This document shows positions 15,802 through 24,559 of a stretch of DNA of 46,241 nucleotides, piece after piece. The notes beneath the pieces were generated by a model. That model was given only the letters and a program-made list of their open reading frames with translations, made no database searches and had not been told where the DNA came from. The position numbers and the translations under genes are program-made. Position 1 is the first letter of the stretch; the number at the start of each line of letters is the position of its first letter. This DNA comes from Actinomycetota bacterium (GTDB taxonomy: Bacteria > Actinomycetota > Thermoleophilia > Gaiellales > F1-60-MAGs149), in the NCBI GenBank assembly GCA_009885805.1, contig VFJZ01000089.1, forward strand, positions 1-46,241, in the 5' to 3' direction.

Positions 15802-16872
15802 GTGCCGGAAGGACCGCTGAGCCGGACCGAGATCGTCGTCTCCAACCGGACGCTGCTTCGGGTCCTCGTCGTCGCAACGGCGTTCATCGGCCTGCTCTGG
15901 CTCGCGTGGCAGGTGCGCGACGTGCTCCAGTTGCTGCTGATCGCCGTCTTCCTGTCGGTCGCGCTGAACCCGGCCGTGACCTGGTTCGAGGCCCGCGGCC
16001 TGGGTCGGGGGCCGGCGGTCGCCGTGGTGTTCGCGCTGACCCTGATGCTCGTGGGCGGCATCCTGACCGTGGTGTTCACGCCGCTCTACGAGGAGGTGCG
16101 GCGGTTCGCCGACGACGTGCCTGGCTACATCGACGATCTGCGGCGGTCACGCCTGCTGCGCGACCTCGATCAGGACTACGACGTCCTCGCGCGCCTGCAG
16201 GAGCAGGCCGAGTCGCTGCCGTCGCAGCTTCCCGGCACGGCGACAGCCTTCTTCGGCCTCGCCGGGGCCATCTTCAGCGCCGTCTTCCGGACGCTGACGG
16301 TGATCTTCCTGACGCTATTCCTCCTCCTCGAACTGCCATCGATCGGCCGCTCGCTGCTGACGCTGCTGACGCCCGTCACGGCGATGCGGGTGCGCACGAC
16401 GACGATCGACGTCAACGGTACTGTCGCCCGCTACGTCGCGGGAGCGGTCGTGATCGCGACGATCGCCGGTTCCACGACATTCCTGTCCGCGACGCTCCTC
16501 GACGTGCCGTTTCCGATCGTGATGGCGATTCTCGTCGCGCTGTTCGACCTGATCCCGCTGATCGGCGCGACGATTGGCGGCGCCCTCGTCGTCGGCGTGG
16601 CGTTCACGGCCGGGATCGGCCCTGGCATCGCGATGGCCCTGATCCAGCTGACCTACCAGCAGGTGGAGAACAACGTACTGCAGCCGTACGTGATGCGCCG
16701 GTCCGTCAACGTCTCGGGCTTCACGGTGCTGCTCGCGGTCCTGGTCGGTTCGTCGCTGCTCGGCGTCCTCGGCGCGCTGCTGGCGATCCCCGTTGCCGGC
16801 AGCGTGCAGATCGCCCTGCGCGAGGTGATCGCGGCGCGGCGCGCGCAGGTCGAGGCGCTAGGGGTACCGTAG
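15802..16872 (+). CDS. AI-2E family (PerM-type) membrane transporter
   Basis: Inner-membrane protein of 356 residues with about eight predicted membrane segments: two near the N-terminus, one at 62-83, then a soluble stretch (about 90-145) and a second helical cluster. The segment FDLIPLIGATIGGALVV followed by YQQVENNVLQPYVM is typical of the AI-2E/PerM permease family. Members include TqsA, and others have been proposed to carry Na+/H+; the substrate here is unknown. It starts with a GTG at 15802, 6 nt after TACCGT, so the mRNA is probably leaderless. It converges on the coiled-coil gene with 16 bp between them. Confidence 0.9.
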   Translation: MPEGPLSRTEIVVSNRTLLRVLVVATAFIGLLWLAWQVRDVLQLLLIAVFLSVALNPAVTWFEARGLGRGPAVAVVFALTLMLVGGILTVVFTPLYEEVRRFADDVPGYIDDLRRSRLLRDLDQDYDVLARLQEQAESLPSQLPGTATAFFGLAGAIFSAVFRTLTVIFLTLFLLLELPSIGRSLLTLLTPVTAMRVRTTTIDVNGTVARYVAGAVVIATIAGSTTFLSATLLDVPFPIVMAILVALFDLIPLIGATIGGALVVGVAFTAGIGPGIAMALIQLTYQQVENNVLQPYVMRRSVNVSGFTVLLAVLVGSSLLGVLGALLAIPVAGSVQIALREVIAARRAQVEALGVP

Positions 16873-16888
16873 GTCTGCGGCGCGGCGC

Positions 16889-19800
16889 TCAGCGCTGCCC
16901 GGAGGCGGAGTCCCGCGTCCAGAAGCGGAGGCGCTGCGTTGGGTCTTCGTCCGCCGGCAGCCGGTCGCGCGACTGCTCGCCAACGGCGGCGTCGGCGGCC
17001 GTCTGCAGTGAGTGCTGCAGCATCTCGGCGAAGGCGGTCAGGTCGGCCTCCTTCCGGGCGAGCGTCCCCTCCATCGAGCGCAGGCGCCCCTCGAGCTCGC
17101 GGATCGAGTCCTCCCGCCGATCAAGGTCGGCCTGGCGGGCCTCGATCGAGGCCTGCTTCCGTCGTCGCCGGTCGAGCCAGGCCTGGACCGGGCTGCCGTC
17201 CTCGTCGACCTCCGGCGTCCCGTCGGCGACCGATCGTGGCGACTCGGGGTGGTGGATCGCCTCGCGCAGGCGCTCGACCTCCTCCTCGACGCCGTTGATC
17301 TCCTCCTCCCGCGTCTTCACCTCGGCCACCCGCTGCTCGAGGTCGTCGGCGCGGCGATCGAGCTGGCGCTCGCGCGTCACGAGCGCGTCCTCGACCCGGC
17401 GCATCTCCTCGCGACGGCGCGCGAGCGACTTGGCAATCGTCGTCAGCTCCATTTCGCGTCGTTCGAGATCGCCCGAGACAGAGCCGCGAGACTGCTTCGC
17501 CGCCGCCACCCGCTCGGACAGTTCGCGTTCCATCGCGGTCGCGACGGCGAGGCGCTCGGACAGGTCCCGCTCGAGGTCGACGAGGTGCGCTCGCTCCGCC
17601 TCCAACTGGTCGGCGACGGCCCGCTGACCGGCGATCTGACCACGGACGTCCTCACCGCGTGAATCGACCCGCGCCAGCTCGGACTGCACCTCCGCCGCAC
17701 GTTCAGCGATGGCCCGCTCGCGGCCGGCGAGGTCGGCCATCGCCCCCGCCCGGAGGGCATCGTCGCCGCGCAGAGACTCGAGCTCGGCCCGGAGCGCGGC
17801 GATCTGCTGCTGCGACGCCGCCTCGCGCTCGGCGAGCACGCGCAGCCGCGACTCGGCGGCAGCCGTTCGCTCGCCGGCTTCGCCTTCATCCCCGTCGGCG
17901 GCGTCGTTCCGGCGGGCGAGCTCGGTCTCGAGCGCCGACACGCGATCCTCGGCGGTGCGAGCGCGTTCCTCGAGGGAGACCGCGCGGTCGCGGGCCTCGG
18001 TGCGCGCCGCCGTCAGCTCCGACTCCACCTGCGCGAGCTGCGCCGCGCTTCGCGTGGCTTCACTCCGCGCGGCCTCGCGCGCCTCGCTGGCGACCGCCAA
18101 CTCGCTTGCCAGCGATGCGGACTCGACGACCCGCGCCTCGGCCGCGGCCAGTGCCGCCTGCGTCTCGTCGGACGACGTCTGGAGCGCGGTCACCCGCGAC
18201 TGAGCCTCGCCGAGCGCTGCGGCGTGCTCCTGCTGCAGCCGCTCGACATCCGCAGCGCGAGCAGCGAGCTCCCGTTCCAACTCGTCGCCCCGGCCGACGG
18301 CCTCGGTCTGAGCGACACGAAGCGTCTCGACCTCCTGACGGGCGAGCGCGGCGTCCGCCGCCGCGGCGTCGAGCTGACCGCTCAGGTCGCCGCGGGTCGC
18401 TTCGAGCGCCGCCGCCAACGACTCGGCCTCGGCCTTCACTCGATCGTGTTCGGCCTGGAGCGACTCGACCTTCGCCTGCGCCTCCTCGGCGCGTAGTTCG
18501 GCGGCAGCCACGGTTTCGCGAGCTTCGGCCAGCCGCGTGTCGCCGCCGCTGCGGGCGGTCGCGAGCTCCGCCTCGAGCACCGCTATCTTCTCCTGCGCGT
18601 CGGTGACGGCCCGCTCGGCTGCGGCCGCCCGCTCCTCGGCCGCCGCTGTCGCCTGGCGCTCGGCGTCGATCGTGCGCGCCGCCGCCTCCGGGTCAAGTCG
18701 GCCCTTCGCGATCGCCCTGACGTCGGCCAGCGTCCGCTCCAGCTCGGCGCGCTCGGCAGCCGCGTCATCGCGCTCCTTCGTCGCCTGCGCTGTGACCTCG
18801 GCTGCTCGCTGGTCGGCGGCTTCCAGCCCGGCTGCGAGCCGCTCAGCTTCCGCCCGCCCTGCCGCGAGCGCCTGCTGGGCCTCGCCGGCGCGCCGCTCTG
18901 CCCCCTCGAGCCGGGTGCCCAGCTGCTCGGTCTCTGCCCGCACGGCCGCGGCGTCACGCTCGACCGCAGCCACGCGCTCCGAACCGGTCGCCGCCGTCTG
19001 CGCGATCGCCTCACTCGCACGCTGCTCAGCAGCCGCGACCTCCGCCGCCAACCGCCCGGCCTCCGCCCGCGTCGCCGCAACCTCCTGCTCCAGCACCGAG
19101 ACGCGCTCGTCTGCCACCGCCGCCGCCGCGTCACGCGCCGCCACAAGCGCCCGCTCAGCCTCCTCCAGCCGGGCGCCCAACCGCTCGGCCTCGGCTCGCG
19201 CCGCTGCCGCGTCACGCTTGACCGCAGCGACGCGCTCACCCTCTTCCCCCGCCGCCTGTTCGCGTACGCGCGCCGCGTCGGCAACCGCCTCGCCAGCGCG
19301 CTGCTCCGCTGCGTGGAGACGGGCCTCCAGATCCTCTGCGTCGGCCCGGGCCGCGGCCATCGCCTGCTCCAGTTCGGCAACGCGCTCCGACCCCGTCACG
19401 GCCGTCTGCGCAATCGCCTGAGCAACCGTCTCCGCCACCCGCTGCTCCGAAGCGGTGAGTTCGGCCGCAAGCCGTTCGCTCTCAACCCGCGCGGCGGCGA
19501 CCTCGTGCTCGGCCTCGGCGATCCGCTCCGCCGCCAGCCGCTCCGCCTCGGCCCGCGACGCGGCGACCGCCTCTTCCAGCTCCGCGACCTGCGACGCGGC
19601 CATCGCCGCCGTCTCGCGGAGGACGTCGAACTCGGCGGCGTCGGGTGCGCCGTCCGCGGCCGCGTCCGGTCGTGTCTCGAGCTCGAGCTGGAGCTTGAAC
19701 AGCGCCTCCTCGAGGATCGCGATACGACCCTCCGCAGCGTCTGCATCGTGCGGGACGGCTGCACCCTCCACGCCGGACGAGCGCTCCGCCGCGGCTGCCC

Positions 19801-20482
19801 GTAGCGACGCGACCTCGCTCTCGAGCTCCTCCGCACGCAGCGCGAGCACCTCCGCCTGGTCGGCCTGCTTCTCCAGCGACGAGACACGTGCCTTCATGTC
19901 CTCCGGGTCGACGAGGCGCCCGGAGGCGGCGCGCAGGTCGGCAATCACGCCTTCGAGTTCGGCGCGCTTCGCGTCGGCGCGCTCGCGGTCAGCATGGACA
20001 TCGGCCAGTTCGCGCTCCCTGCCGGCGACCTGTTCCTGGAGCGCGTCAAGCTCGGCCTTGAGATCGGCGGCGACGCCATCGAGATCCTGGACGCCGTAGC
20101 TCATCATGTTCTCGAGTTCGGCTGCCCGCGCGCGCTCCCGATCGAGCGCCTCGGTCGCGGCTGCGACGAGCTGCTCGTGCTCGGCGAGCTGCGCCTCGAG
20201 TTCGCCGACGCGCGCGATCGTGTCGGCGTTGATCGCGGAGAGGTCGATGCCCGCCTCGTGTGCAGCCAGGGCGCGCTCCCGCGCCTCGAGTTGTGCCTCG
20301 CGCTGCCCAAGCAGCTGCTCGGCCCCCTTCAGGAGCTTCTGCGACTCCTCGCGGATGCGGTCCTGCAGCGCGTCCTCGTCCGCGGCCGACTGGCGATCGT
20401 CGATGGTGCCGCGCAGGCTGCGCGGCGCTCCCTCGCTCTGGGCCAGTTTCTGCAGCCGGGACTGGACATCACGCTCGGTCAC
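16889..20482 (-). CDS. 1197-residue coiled-coil protein
   Basis: Very long, charged, Ala/Glu/Arg-rich protein. Almost all of residues 40-1180 is predicted coiled coil, without signal peptide, membrane helix, Walker motifs or hinge. The middle holds a repeat of about 43 residues (50 in one case) marked by ERV-starts at 366, 416, 459 and 502. Breaks occur near 180-200 (GRLVDPEDM), 590-600 (GRLDPEA), 860-870 (acidic DGDEGEAGE) and 1075-1100 (Pro-rich). It resembles filament- or scaffold-forming proteins (Scy- or SMC-arm-like), but the lack of an ATPase head rules out SMC itself. The start is a GTG at 20482 with GAAGGG just upstream. A cytoskeletal or polar scaffold role is inference. Confidence 0.8.
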   Translation of the reverse strand: MTERDVQSRLQKLAQSEGAPRSLRGTIDDRQSAADEDALQDRIREESQKLLKGAEQLLGQREAQLEARERALAAHEAGIDLSAINADTIARVGELEAQLAEHEQLVAAATEALDRERARAAELENMMSYGVQDLDGVAADLKAELDALQEQVAGRERELADVHADRERADAKRAELEGVIADLRAASGRLVDPEDMKARVSSLEKQADQAEVLALRAEELESEVASLRAAAAERSSGVEGAAVPHDADAAEGRIAILEEALFKLQLELETRPDAAADGAPDAAEFDVLRETAAMAASQVAELEEAVAASRAEAERLAAERIAEAEHEVAAARVESERLAAELTASEQRVAETVAQAIAQTAVTGSERVAELEQAMAAARADAEDLEARLHAAEQRAGEAVADAARVREQAAGEEGERVAAVKRDAAAARAEAERLGARLEEAERALVAARDAAAAVADERVSVLEQEVAATRAEAGRLAAEVAAAEQRASEAIAQTAATGSERVAAVERDAAAVRAETEQLGTRLEGAERRAGEAQQALAAGRAEAERLAAGLEAADQRAAEVTAQATKERDDAAAERAELERTLADVRAIAKGRLDPEAAARTIDAERQATAAAEERAAAAERAVTDAQEKIAVLEAELATARSGGDTRLAEARETVAAAELRAEEAQAKVESLQAEHDRVKAEAESLAAALEATRGDLSGQLDAAAADAALARQEVETLRVAQTEAVGRGDELERELAARAADVERLQQEHAAALGEAQSRVTALQTSSDETQAALAAAEARVVESASLASELAVASEAREAARSEATRSAAQLAQVESELTAARTEARDRAVSLEERARTAEDRVSALETELARRNDAADGDEGEAGERTAAAESRLRVLAEREAASQQQIAALRAELESLRGDDALRAGAMADLAGRERAIAERAAEVQSELARVDSRGEDVRGQIAGQRAVADQLEAERAHLVDLERDLSERLAVATAMERELSERVAAAKQSRGSVSGDLERREMELTTIAKSLARRREEMRRVEDALVTRERQLDRRADDLEQRVAEVKTREEEINGVEEEVERLREAIHHPESPRSVADGTPEVDEDGSPVQAWLDRRRRKQASIEARQADLDRREDSIRELEGRLRSMEGTLARKEADLTAFAEMLQHSLQTAADAAVGEQSRDRLPADEDPTQRLRFWTRDSASGQR

Positions 20483-20538
20483 GTCCCTTCACCCATCGGT
20501 CGCGCAAGCTCAGGAGTTGACGGGCGCGAGGCCGTTTC

Positions 20539-21659
20539 GTGCTGGCGGAGCCGAATTACCCCCCCGTCGGGGGAGGTCAGCGCCGGTGGGAGCGTCGACT
20601 CTGCAGGCAGGCGACAGCTGGGGGGCAGAGCATCGCGCTCGTGGTCATCTCGATGACGATGCTGCTCGGGATGGCGGCGCTCGTTGTCGACGTCGGCCTC
20701 GGGTGGTACGCCAAGCGGCAGATCCAGGCAACCGTCGACGCCGCGGCGCTCGCGGCCGCGCAAGAGCTGCCGTCGTCGGCGAACGCGATCGCCCAGGCGC
20801 ACGAGTACATCACGAAGAATCCGGTGCGCGGGCGTCACTCGGTTGCAGGACACGATCGTCACCAGGTGCCTCTCGACCGCTCCCGGTTGCAGCCCGGTCA
20901 ACGCCGTCTCGATCAACGCCACCGCCTCGACGCGCACCGGCTTCGCGCGCATCTTCGGTATCAACACGATGACGGTCGGCGCTCGCGCGACGGCGTGCCA
21001 GCCCTGTGGCGCGAGGCCGCTCGACATCGTGATCGTGCTCGACCGCACCGGCTCGATGAGCGAGGGCGGCTCGCCCAACAAGCTCCAGAACGCACGAGCC
21101 GGCATCATGACGTTCCTCAACTTCCTCGACGCGGGCACGGCCAGGGTCGGCCTCACGGTGCTGCCGCCGGCAAACACGCTCGGCAACAGGTGCGCCGCCG
21201 GCCAGAACACCTGGTACGACTCGACGTCGTCGGTCTACACCCTGGTACCGCTGTCAAACGACTTCAAGCTCAACGGCGTCATCAACAACGCCTCGAACCT
21301 CGTGCAGACGGTGAACTGCATGGTGCCGGGAGGCAGCACCCACTACTCGCTGGCGATCCAGGCGGCCCAGGCCGAGTTGAATGCGAACGGGCGCGCGAAC
21401 GTCCAGGACGTGATCGTGTTCCTCACCGACGGCGCCGCCAACACCGGCCCGCACTTCTACGGCTCGACAGCGGAATCGCGTCAGCGGCATCCTCGAATCG
21501 CCCGCGATCACGCCGGACCAGGCGCTGTCGCAGATCGCCTCGACGCCGAGCAACTACTACGTCAGGCCGGACGCCGGGCAGCTCAACACGATCTTCACCC
21601 AGGTCGCAGCTGACATGTCGGCCGGCACGTCCCGCCTCGTCGACGAGGCCTGGGGATGA
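20539..21659 (+). pseudogene. Broken TadG-like pilus-assembly/vWA protein gene
   Basis: Three frames together give one damaged protein. The first (from the GTG at 20539) reads GGQSIALVVISMTMLLGMAALVVDVG-type TadE/G sequence up to about 20825, a membrane helix plus the start of the extracellular part. The frame then shifts (net +1) to one encoding GVTRLQDTIV and a vWA domain with a MIDAS motif DRTGS at about 21041 and TDGAANTG at about 21427. Near 21470-21480 it shifts again and reads SGILESPAITPDQAL to TSRLVDEAWG and the TGA at 21657-21659. The piece expected between GPHFY and ESPAIT in this family (about 40 codons) is missing. It is either a decayed gene or assembly error, and the deletion favours decay. 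Confidence 0.7.
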
Positions 21660-21671
21660 CGCAGGGCGCCG

Positions 21672-23486
21672 CTACGAGCCGAGCGCCGTGATATCCACCT
21701 CGAGCGTCTGCTCGAACGCCGGTAGGGCGACGCGGCGGCCGTCGCCCTGCAGCACCAGGGCGTCGCCGCCGCGCACCCGTGCGCTGGCGGCGACGAACGG
21801 CAGCTGAAGCGTCTGCGGCGGGACGGCGCCGTCGGCCGTGAGGCGCACGATCCAGGACTGCTCGCCCGGCTCGGCCTCCAGGCGCAGGCCGTAGCGGGCC
21901 GCGTAGAACGCCCCGTAGGTGCTCGCGTCTCCGACCCAGAGGTCGGTACCGGCCGCCGCCAGGAGACGTTGCAGAGCGAACGTCGTTGTCGTCCCCGCAG
22001 CCGGGTCGAGCCGGACGACGGCCGGCGCTCCGGAGGTACGGGCGTGGAGCAGGAGGCCGTCGAGCTCGACGGCGCGGAGATCGGCACGCCCGCCGGCCGC
22101 GTCATCGAACCCGACCGGGACGCGCAGGACCGGCACCTCGCCGCCGACGGCGCCCACCGCCGCCGGCCGGTACGGCAGCGAACCGCCGACAGCCGCCGCC
22201 GCGACGGTCACGCCCGCCGTGTAGCCGGCGGCTGCAAGCGCTCCGTCGAGGAGGTCGAGTTGCTCGGACGCGGCGAGCAGTAGCGGCGGCGAGAAGAGCG
22301 TGGTCTCGGCCTGCGCCGCGACGCCGACGACGTGCCGGCCGACACGCGCTTCGCCGGTCAGCGTCGTGCCGCCGCGCGCGGCCGACGGTGCGTAGCCCGG
22401 GTGCGCCTCGCTCCCCGAACCGGCGGTCGCGGTCGCGAGCGCCTCGGGCGCGATGCCACCGGCGGCGACGTCGAACCCGTCGGCGCGCAGCGCCCGCAGG
22501 GTCGCGACGGCATCCGCATCGAGGATCGCGTCACCGCTCGCAGCGGTGCGCGTGACCGCCGCGAACGTGGCCCGCACGCCGCGGTCGCGTTCGATCGCCG
22601 CGACGTCGGCCGCCGCTGCGTAGGCGTCGGCGCTCGCCAGGGGATGGAGGAGCACGAGCGCAGCGGCGAGGCCGTCGGGCGCCGAACCGAGGCTGACGCC
22701 GGTCGGGGTCAGGCCGTAGAGGGTACGGGCGACGAGCGCAGCCAGGTCGCGCGAGCGGAACGCCTCTGGCAGGAGGTCCGTCGGTGCCGCGCCTGCCGCA
22801 GTCACGCCCACCAGTTGCTCCAGCCGGACGCCGAGGAGCACGACGACACCCGTGCCGATGCGACGGACGGCAATCGCGGCGCTGCCGTCCACGAAGCGGG
22901 CGAGCGCGCCGCCGTCCTTCGTCCAGCCGATCGTGTCCCCCGCCTCGAAGGCGATGGTCGCGGCCGGCACGCCGCCGCCCTCGAGCAGCGTCAACCGGTC
23001 ACGACGCGCGGCGACGGGTGCGTCGACGCCGGCCAGACTCTCGGCCACCGGCGAACTGCCGTCGATCACGAGCACGCCGCCGGCCTCGACGTAGCGGGCG
23101 AGCTGCGCGCGCTGCGTCTGCGCGATCGGGCCGGTCCAGGCGACGAACGGGTGCGTGAGGGCGTCGCCGGCGCTCGCAGCCACGCTCGACGGGACGCCGG
23201 CCGACGTCAACCAGGTGATCGCCGCAGTCACGTCCGCGCCAGCCGCGGAGACGAGCGCGGCACCGGTCGGGCCACCCGCCAGCTGTCCCAATGCCACTCT
23301 CAGCACCGGCGCGTCGGCCGGCCCCGGCCCGTACCCGATCTCGGGTGCCGCCGGGGCTACCGTCGCCGGCCGCTCGACGCTCCGCGTCGCTGTCGGGAAG
23401 CGGCTGACGACGAGCGCCGCCGCCGCGGTCAGGGCGACAGCGGCAATGATCAGCGCCGGGAAGGCGAGGGTCCTCCGCTCGTCCAC
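21672..23486 (-). CDS. Membrane-anchored protein with GATase-like and deacetylase-like regions
   Basis: A 604-residue protein with an N-terminal membrane anchor (about 9-29) and the rest outside. Residues about 60-240 look like the GATase-like fold in uncharacterised surface proteins (PVLRVALGQ, GGVLVIDGSS, GTGVVVLLGVRLEQL). The middle (about 270-400: LAAALVLLHPLASADAY ... ALRADGFDVAAGG) follows the strand order of a polysaccharide-deacetylase barrel, but the Asp-Asp and His-x-x-x-His metal ligands are absent, so it is probably inactive. The end is beta-rich. It begins with a GTG at 23486. It lies 18 bp downstream of the threonine synthase gene on the same strand. I do not recognise a named function. 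Confidence 0.65.
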   Translation of the reverse strand: MDERRTLAFPALIIAAVALTAAAALVVSRFPTATRSVERPATVAPAAPEIGYGPGPADAPVLRVALGQLAGGPTGAALVSAAGADVTAAITWLTSAGVPSSVAASAGDALTHPFVAWTGPIAQTQRAQLARYVEAGGVLVIDGSSPVAESLAGVDAPVAARRDRLTLLEGGGVPAATIAFEAGDTIGWTKDGGALARFVDGSAAIAVRRIGTGVVVLLGVRLEQLVGVTAAGAAPTDLLPEAFRSRDLAALVARTLYGLTPTGVSLGSAPDGLAAALVLLHPLASADAYAAAADVAAIERDRGVRATFAAVTRTAASGDAILDADAVATLRALRADGFDVAAGGIAPEALATATAGSGSEAHPGYAPSAARGGTTLTGEARVGRHVVGVAAQAETTLFSPPLLLAASEQLDLLDGALAAAGYTAGVTVAAAAVGGSLPYRPAAVGAVGGEVPVLRVPVGFDDAAGGRADLRAVELDGLLLHARTSGAPAVVRLDPAAGTTTTFALQRLLAAAGTDLWVGDASTYGAFYAARYGLRLEAEPGEQSWIVRLTADGAVPPQTLQLPFVAASARVRGGDALVLQGDGRRVALPAFEQTLEVDITALGS

Positions 23487-23504
23487 CGCGTAGGTATCGG
23501 CGCG

Positions 23505-24536
23505 TCAGCCGCCGGTCGTGAGCGCAGCGACGGCGTCGGGTGCCTTCAGCCCGTGCCCGGTGATCGCGCACACCACGAGGTCGCCGGGCCGCAAGTCGCC
23601 GGCGCGACGCAGCTCCGCGAGCGCGGCGACCGCGAGCGCGGCGGTCGGCTCGGCGAACACGCCCGCGCGCCCGAGCGTCGCGAGCGCCGGGCCGAGCGCC
23701 TCGTCCGGCAGGGCGAGGAAGCGCCCGCCGGATGACCGCACGGCGGCGATCACCTGCGCGCCTCGCGGTGGCCGGGCGACGAGCACGCCCTCGGCGCGCG
23801 ACGGCTGCGGCGTCACCGCGACGGGGTCCGCTCCCGCAGCGTTCGCCAGCGGGGCGCAGGCGGCGCTCTGCACGGCGTAGACGCGTGGCGGCCGGACTCC
23901 CGCCGCCAGCAGCGGCCAGGCCCCGAGCAGGAGCGTGCCGGAGCCGACCGGCAGGACGAGCGCATCGGGCGCGCGACCGAGCTGGGCGACGAGTTCGGTC
24001 GCGAAGCCGGCGGTACCGTGGAGGAACCACGGCGACCAGGCATGCGAGGCGTACGCAGCACCGGCCGCGACGGCCTCGAGTGCCGCATCGGCGGCCGCCT
24101 GCCGCGGGCCGTCGACGAGGTGGACGGTGGCTCCGTGCGTGCGCGCCTGGACGAGCTTGCCGGGCGCGGCTGCAGCGGGGACGTAGAGGTCGAGCGCGAT
24201 GCCGGCACGGGCGCAGTGGGCGGCGATCGCGGCGCCGGCGTTGCCGGACGAGTCGGCGACCGCTCGACGCACACCGGCCGCGTGCAGGTATCCGACGAGT
24301 GTCGCCGCGCCGCGGTCCTTGAAGGAGCCGGTCGGCGACATACCCTCCAGCTTGAGACGCAGATCGATCCCATCCCACGGGAGCGAGAGCAGCGGCGTCG
24401 GCGTCGCCCCGAGGTCGATCGGCTCGACGGCCGCCGCGCCGACGAGATCGAGCACGCCACCGCACGCGCAGCGGAATCGCGACGGATCCGGGTCGCTGCG
24501 GGTGCCGCAGACCACGCAGACGAGGCTCGCCGACAT
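23505..24536 (-). CDS. thrC: Threonine synthase-like PLP enzyme
   Basis: PLP-dependent fold-type II enzyme of 343 residues, most like threonine synthase, which turns O-phosphohomoserine into threonine. An N-terminal zinc ribbon-like segment (CVVCG ... CACGG) is typical of the archaeal/actinobacterial type. The PLP Lys is in PTGSFKDRG (K73), with the phosphate-binding SSGNAG and a C-terminal AITGHGLKAPD that matches threonine synthase rather than threonine dehydratase. The ATG at 24536 lies 7 nt after TACCCT on the minus strand. It is divergent from the selenoprotein candidate, with only 23 bp between the start codons. No other thr gene is in the window. Confidence 0.85.
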   Translation of the reverse strand: MSASLVCVVCGTRSDPDPSRFRCACGGVLDLVGAAAVEPIDLGATPTPLLSLPWDGIDLRLKLEGMSPTGSFKDRGAATLVGYLHAAGVRRAVADSSGNAGAAIAAHCARAGIALDLYVPAAAAPGKLVQARTHGATVHLVDGPRQAAADAALEAVAAGAAYASHAWSPWFLHGTAGFATELVAQLGRAPDALVLPVGSGTLLLGAWPLLAAGVRPPRVYAVQSAACAPLANAAGADPVAVTPQPSRAEGVLVARPPRGAQVIAAVRSSGGRFLALPDEALGPALATLGRAGVFAEPTAALAVAALAELRRAGDLRPGDLVVCAITGHGLKAPDAVAALTTGG

Positions 24537-24543
24537 CGCTGAC

Positions 24544-24553
24544 AGGGTACCGT
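24544..24553. promoter_or_regulatory. Overlapping divergent -10 hexamers of thrC and the DsbA-like gene
   Basis: AGGGTACCGT holds TACCGT on the plus strand (24548-24553, 6 nt before the ATG at 24560) and TACCCT on the minus strand (forward 24544-24549, 7 nt before the ATG at 24536). The hexamers share the TA at 24548-24549, so RNA polymerase should not melt both at once. Confidence 0.5.
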
Positions 24554-24559
24554 GCCGAC

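Noticed and set aside
18537-19421. Ser/Ala-rich plus-strand frame opposite the coiled-coil gene
   Set aside because: It is the antisense of Ala/Glu/Arg heptads and has no independent support.
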